64,000 nt of DNA, taken from positions 283,050-347,049 of the forward strand of contig NZ_BMSK01000010.1 in NCBI RefSeq assembly GCF_014649115.1, read 5' to 3'. How positions within the stretch are numbered: position 1 is the stretch's first letter; each line of letters begins with the position of its first letter. Under the pieces are notes generated by a model. That model saw nothing but the letters and a program-made list of their open reading frames with translations, made no database searches and was not told the DNA's origin. This stretch comes from Streptomyces eurythermus. Its GTDB lineage: Bacteria > Actinomycetota > Actinomycetes > Streptomycetales > Streptomycetaceae. The position numbers were made by a program, and so were the translations under genes. Shown here one piece after another: positions 60,571 to 64,000 of the stretch.

Positions 60571-63066
60571 TCAGCGGCCGGCGCTGTCCACGACCGCCGA
60601 CCACTCGTCCAGCAGGGCCTGCGCGGAGGCGTCGTCGGGGCCCTCCGCCCACAGGTGGGTGACCGCCTCGGCCGGGTCGGGCAGCACCATCACCCAGCGC
60701 CCGTCGGTCTCCACCACGCGCACACCGTCGGTCGTGTCGACAGAGCGGTCCCCGGCGGCCTCGACCACGCGCCGCATCACCAGACCCTTGACGGCCCACG
60801 GCGTCGCCAGATCCCGCTTGAGGACGTGTGCCCGCGGGATACGGGCGTCGATCTGGCTCAGCGTGAGCTGGGTGCGCGCCACGAGCCCGATGAGCCGTAC
60901 GAAGGCCGCCGTGCCGTCGTACACGCCGCTGAACTCGGGGACGATGAACCCGCCCTTGCCGTCGCCGCCGAAGATGGTGCCCTCCTCGCGCCCGACGCGC
61001 GTGAGGTCGTCCGGCGACGTGGTGGTCCACTCGACCTGGGTGCCGTGGTAGGCGGCCACCTGCTCGGCGATCCGGGTCGTGGTGACCGGCAGCGCCACCC
61101 GTCCGCTGCGCCGCTCGGCGGCCACCAGGTCCAGCATCACCAGCAGCGCGCGGTCGTCCTCGATGATCCGGCCCTTCTCGTCCACGAGCGACAGCCGCTC
61201 GCCGACGGGGTCGAACCGCACTCCGAACGCGGCACCCGAGGACGCCACTATCTCCCCGAGCCGCACCAGCCCCTTGCGCCGCATCTCGGCCGTCTCCGTG
61301 GGCCGGGACTCGTCCAGACCGGGGTTGATGGTCAGCGAGTCCACTCCCAGCTTGCCGAGCAGGCTGGGCAGCACCAGCCCGGCACTGCCGTTGGAGGCGT
61401 CCACGACGACCTTGAGCCCCGACTCGGCTATGCCGGTCGTGTCGACGTTGCGCAGCAGCGACCCGGTGTACGAGTCGAAGACGCTCGCCGGGAAGTACAG
61501 GTCGCCGATCTCGCCCGGGAACGCCCGCCGGTACTCCTGGCGCGCGAACACCCGGTCGAGCTTGCGCTGGCCGCCCTGCGAAAGGTCACCGCCCTGGCCG
61601 TCGAAGAACATGATGTCCACGGAGTCCGGGACACCGGGCGAGGTCCGGATCATGATGCCGCCGGCGCTGCCCCGCGCGGTCTGCTGCCGGGCGACGGGCA
61701 GCGGTACGTTCTCCAGGTCGCGTACGTCGATGGCGCTGGCCTGGAGCGCGGAGATCACCGCGCGCTTGAGCGCCCGGGCACCGCGGGAGTGGTCGCGGGC
61801 CGTGGTGACCGTCGAGCCCTTCTTCAGGGTCGTCGCGTAGGCACCGGCGAGCCGTACCGCCAGCTCCGGTGTGATCTCCACATTCAGGATGCCGGAGACA
61901 CCGCGGGCGCCGAACAGATGCGCCTGACCGCGTGACTCCCAGATCACCGAGGTGTTGACGAAGGCGCCGGCCTCGATGGTCTTGAACGGGTACACGCGGA
62001 CGTTGCCCTGGACGATCGACTCCTCGCCGATCAGGCACTCGTCGCCGATGACCGCGCCGTCCTCGATTCTGGCGGCCCGCATGATGTCGGTGTTCTTGCC
62101 GACGACACAGCCCCGCAGATTGCTGTGCTGCCCCACGTAGACGTTGTCGTGGACGACGGCCTTGTGCAGGAAGGCCCCGCTCTTGACGACGACGTTGGAG
62201 CCGACGACGGTGTGCTCGCGGATCTCCGCGCCGGCCTCGACCTTCGCGTAGTCGCCGATGTACAGCGGTCCGCGCAGTACGGCGTCGGGGTGCACTTCGG
62301 CGCCCTCGGCCACCCACACGCCGGGCGAGATCTCGAAGCCGTCGATGTCGACGTCGACCTTGCCCTCGAGGACGTCGGCCTGGGCCTTCACATAGCTCTC
62401 GTGCGTGCCGACGTCCTCCCAGTAGCCCTCGGCGACATAGCCGTAGATCGGCTTGCCTTCCTTCATGAGCTGCGGGAAGACGTCGCCGGACCAGTCGACG
62501 GGTACGTCCGGCTCGACGTAGTTGAAGACTTCGGGCTCCATGACGTAGATGCCCGTGTTGACGGTGTCGGAGAAGACCTGTCCCCAGGTCGGCTTCTCCA
62601 GGAAGCGCTCGACCTTGCCTTCCTCGTCGACGATGGTGATGCCGAACTCCAGCGGATTGGGCACTCGGGTCAGACAGACCGTGACCAGTGCGCCCTTCTC
62701 CTTGTGGAAGTTGATCAGCTCGGTGAGGTCGAAGTCGGTCAGGGCATCGCCGGAGATGACGAGGAAGGCATCGTCTTTCAACGCCTCCTCGGCGTTCTTG
62801 ACGCTTCCGGCGGTACCGAGTGGCTTCTCCTCATTGGCATAGGTGAGCTCCATCCCGAGCTCTTCGCCGTCACCGAAGTAGTTCTTCACGAGCGATGCCA
62901 GGAACTGCACGGTGACGACGGTCTCGTTGAGCCCGTGCCTTTTGAGCAGCCGTAGCACATGCTCCATGATCGGGCGATTCGCCACGGGCAGGAGCGGCTT
63001 GGGCATGCTAGAGGTCATGGGGCGCAGGCGTGTGCCTTCGCCCCCGGCCATCACGACGGCCTTCAT
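60571..63066 (-). CDS. Nucleotidyltransferase-LbetaH-phosphomannomutase-like fusion (ManC-like)
   Basis: An 831-residue three-part protein. The N-terminal nucleotidyltransferase (MKAVVMAGGEGTRLRPMT, SGDALTDFD) matches mannose-1-phosphate guanylyltransferases; a left-handed beta-helix region follows (~250-370); the C-terminal half has the phosphohexomutase fold. In that half the phosphoserine loop TASHNP reads RTSPGVP and the metal loop DGDADR reads DPVGER, so mutase activity is doubtful. It probably makes GDP-mannose or a related sugar nucleotide for glycans. ATG at 63066; an upstream TTG is possible but less likely. Separate transcription unit. Confidence 0.9.
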   Translation of the reverse strand: MKAVVMAGGEGTRLRPMTSSMPKPLLPVANRPIMEHVLRLLKRHGLNETVVTVQFLASLVKNYFGDGEELGMELTYANEEKPLGTAGSVKNAEEALKDDAFLVISGDALTDFDLTELINFHKEKGALVTVCLTRVPNPLEFGITIVDEEGKVERFLEKPTWGQVFSDTVNTGIYVMEPEVFNYVEPDVPVDWSGDVFPQLMKEGKPIYGYVAEGYWEDVGTHESYVKAQADVLEGKVDVDIDGFEISPGVWVAEGAEVHPDAVLRGPLYIGDYAKVEAGAEIREHTVVGSNVVVKSGAFLHKAVVHDNVYVGQHSNLRGCVVGKNTDIMRAARIEDGAVIGDECLIGEESIVQGNVRVYPFKTIEAGAFVNTSVIWESRGQAHLFGARGVSGILNVEITPELAVRLAGAYATTLKKGSTVTTARDHSRGARALKRAVISALQASAIDVRDLENVPLPVARQQTARGSAGGIMIRTSPGVPDSVDIMFFDGQGGDLSQGGQRKLDRVFARQEYRRAFPGEIGDLYFPASVFDSYTGSLLRNVDTTGIAESGLKVVVDASNGSAGLVLPSLLGKLGVDSLTINPGLDESRPTETAEMRRKGLVRLGEIVASSGAAFGVRFDPVGERLSLVDEKGRIIEDDRALLVMLDLVAAERRSGRVALPVTTTRIAEQVAAYHGTQVEWTTTSPDDLTRVGREEGTIFGGDGKGGFIVPEFSGVYDGTAAFVRLIGLVARTQLTLSQIDARIPRAHVLKRDLATPWAVKGLVMRRVVEAAGDRSVDTTDGVRVVETDGRWVMVLPDPAEAVTHLWAEGPDDASAQALLDEWSAVVDSAGR

Positions 63067-63180
63067 GTCGGAAGCGTCCTCCTCCAAGAGACGACGGTCT
63101 AGCCGACTTCACCCGTCCAGATTGTCCCGCACTTTTACACCGCGGGCCATCGAGGCGTTATGTCTGGACAATCGCCGAGC

Positions 63181-63789
63181 TCAATCGGCCATGGTGTCCG
63201 CTCGAACCAATCGGCGGACCTGAACCACGTAGAGCACTCCTGCCCACCAATACAGGGTTGTACCCCATCCGGCGAACGCCCATCCGAAAATAGCGGCGAG
63301 TGACGAGATCCAACCACTTCCGTCACTGAGGAGCAGGAGCGGGAAGGCGTACATCAGGTTGAACGTGGCGGCCTTCCCGAGGAAGTTCACCTGGGGCGGC
63401 GGATACCCGTGCCGGCGAAGGATGGCCACCATGACCAGCAGAACCAGTTCCCGCGCGAGCAAGAGCGCCGTCAGCCAGATCGGCAGGATCTCCCGCCAGG
63501 TGAGCCCCAGGAGCGTGGAAAGCACGTAGAGGCGGTCGGCGGCGGGGTCGAGGAGCCGGCCGAGGCTGCTGATCTGATTCCAGCGCCGGGCGAGCTTGCC
63601 GTCGAGATAGTCGCTGACCCCGCTGAACGCCAGCACGAGGAGGGCCCAGCCATCACTCTTCGGGCCGCCGAACTCCGGCCTGAGGATCAACCACAGGAAC
63701 AGGGGTACGCCGACGAGCCGTGCCATGCTGAGGATGTTGGGGATGGTGAGGACCCGGTCCGTTTGGACACGGGTCTCCTGGACCTCCAC
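63181..63789 (-). CDS. CDP-alcohol phosphatidyltransferase (PgsA-like)
   Basis: A 202-residue membrane enzyme with the full signature DGKLARRWNQISSLGRLLDPAAD (D-G-x2-A-R-x8-G-x3-D-x3-D) in helix 2 and about six hydrophobic segments. It transfers a phosphatidyl group from CDP-diacylglycerol to an alcohol such as glycerol-3-phosphate or inositol phosphate. The GTG at 63789 follows AGGAGG at 7 nt. In mycobacteria the same slot holds pgsA2 (Rv1822). Confidence 0.92.
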   Translation of the reverse strand: MEVQETRVQTDRVLTIPNILSMARLVGVPLFLWLILRPEFGGPKSDGWALLVLAFSGVSDYLDGKLARRWNQISSLGRLLDPAADRLYVLSTLLGLTWREILPIWLTALLLARELVLLVMVAILRRHGYPPPQVNFLGKAATFNLMYAFPLLLLSDGSGWISSLAAIFGWAFAGWGTTLYWWAGVLYVVQVRRLVRADTMAD

Positions 63790-63849
63790 CCGGGGGCCTC
63801 CTGTGCGAAACGAGCCAATGATGCTCACTGACTTTACCTCAACGCAAAA

Positions 63850-63888
63850 AAGCTCCGGCTCCTGGGCAGTGCCCAAGAGCCGGAGCTT
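63850..63888 (-). terminator. rRNA operon terminator
   Basis: Long hairpin AAGCTCCGGCTC / GAGCCGGAGCTT with an inner TGGGC/GCCCA stem, followed on the minus strand by a run of six T, just after the 5S rRNA 3' end. Confidence 0.9.
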
Positions 63889-63896
63889 CAAAAGGA

Positions 63897-64000
63897 GTTC
63901 GGCGGCGTCCTACTCTCCCACAGGGTCCCCCCTGCAGTACCATCGGCGCTGTGAGGCTTAGCTTCCGGGTTCGGAATGTAACCGGGCGTTTCCCTCACGC
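63897..64000 (-). rRNA. rrf: 5S rRNA, 5' end outside window
   Basis: The last ~104 nt of a 5S rRNA on the minus strand: GGGAAACGCCCGGTTACATT, CCGAACCCGGAAGCTAAGCC, CGCCGATGGTACTGCAGGGG and GGGAGAGTAGGACGCCGCCG in order, as in Streptomyces. The 5' ~15 nt and the rest of the rRNA operon lie to the right. Confidence 0.96.

Overview
The window is chromosomal DNA from a high-GC actinobacterium, almost certainly a Streptomyces. The signs are extreme third-position G/C, frequent GTG starts, Streptomyces-typical families (DUF5999, a PadR regulator with a Gly/Pro-rich head, the GarA/FtsR/BFN block) and a Streptomyces-like 5S rRNA at the right edge.

Left end (1-11520, all minus strand): one end of a nonribosomal peptide cluster. 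In transcription order it has a free-standing thioesterase-like hydrolase with Cys in the Ser position, an SDR of the mycofactocin-associated type, an NRPS with a degenerate condensation-like region followed by A-T (Thr-like code), an ATP-grasp ligase, an A-T-C NRPS (Val-like code), and a third NRPS (Ser code) that starts with only the second half of a condensation domain and runs off the window. Several of these genes overlap by ATGA. A comparatively AT-rich gap of about 0.8 kb (11521-12312) with several inverted repeats separates the cluster from conserved genes and probably holds its promoter.

Middle (12313-42012): mostly single conserved Streptomyces genes. They include DUF4291, a SnoaL-like protein, an apolipoprotein N-acyltransferase, Gfo/Idh/MocA, uracil-DNA glycosylase, a peptide-binding lipoprotein, a two-gene SDR/FabG operon behind a TetR-like operator, a HipA-type kinase with DUF3037, a Rieske lipoprotein, a catalytically degenerate isochorismatase, a LysR/EamA divergent pair, a MocR/PPOX divergent pair sharing a palindrome, two more EamA exporters, a Clp-N protein, SRPBCC, PadR, two methyltransferases, PhzF, a CPBP protease, a glutamate-cysteine-ligase-like enzyme and small hypotheticals.

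42719-48733: a large APC permease, then a molybdate locus: an HTH-TOBE protein, modA, modB, modC (coupled by 4-bp overlaps) and a two-domain molbindin, closed by a strong shared terminator.

48800-63789 (mainly minus): a housekeeping block. gcvP sits behind a tandem glycine riboswitch. Then, going upstream, come a PRC-barrel gene (plus strand), dinB with an unusual hexapeptide-repeat tail that breaks into a frameshifted 18-bp tandem array, a MerR regulator, a BFN-domain protein, FtsR, GarA, DUF881, small basic protein, DUF881, a ManC-like fusion and a CDP-alcohol phosphatidyltransferase. The order resembles the pgsA2-Rv1823-1825-gcvH-garA-Rv1828-1830-gcvB block of Mycobacterium tuberculosis, but gcvH is absent from its expected slot. 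The window ends inside a 5S rRNA gene, so an rRNA operon lies to the right on the minus strand.
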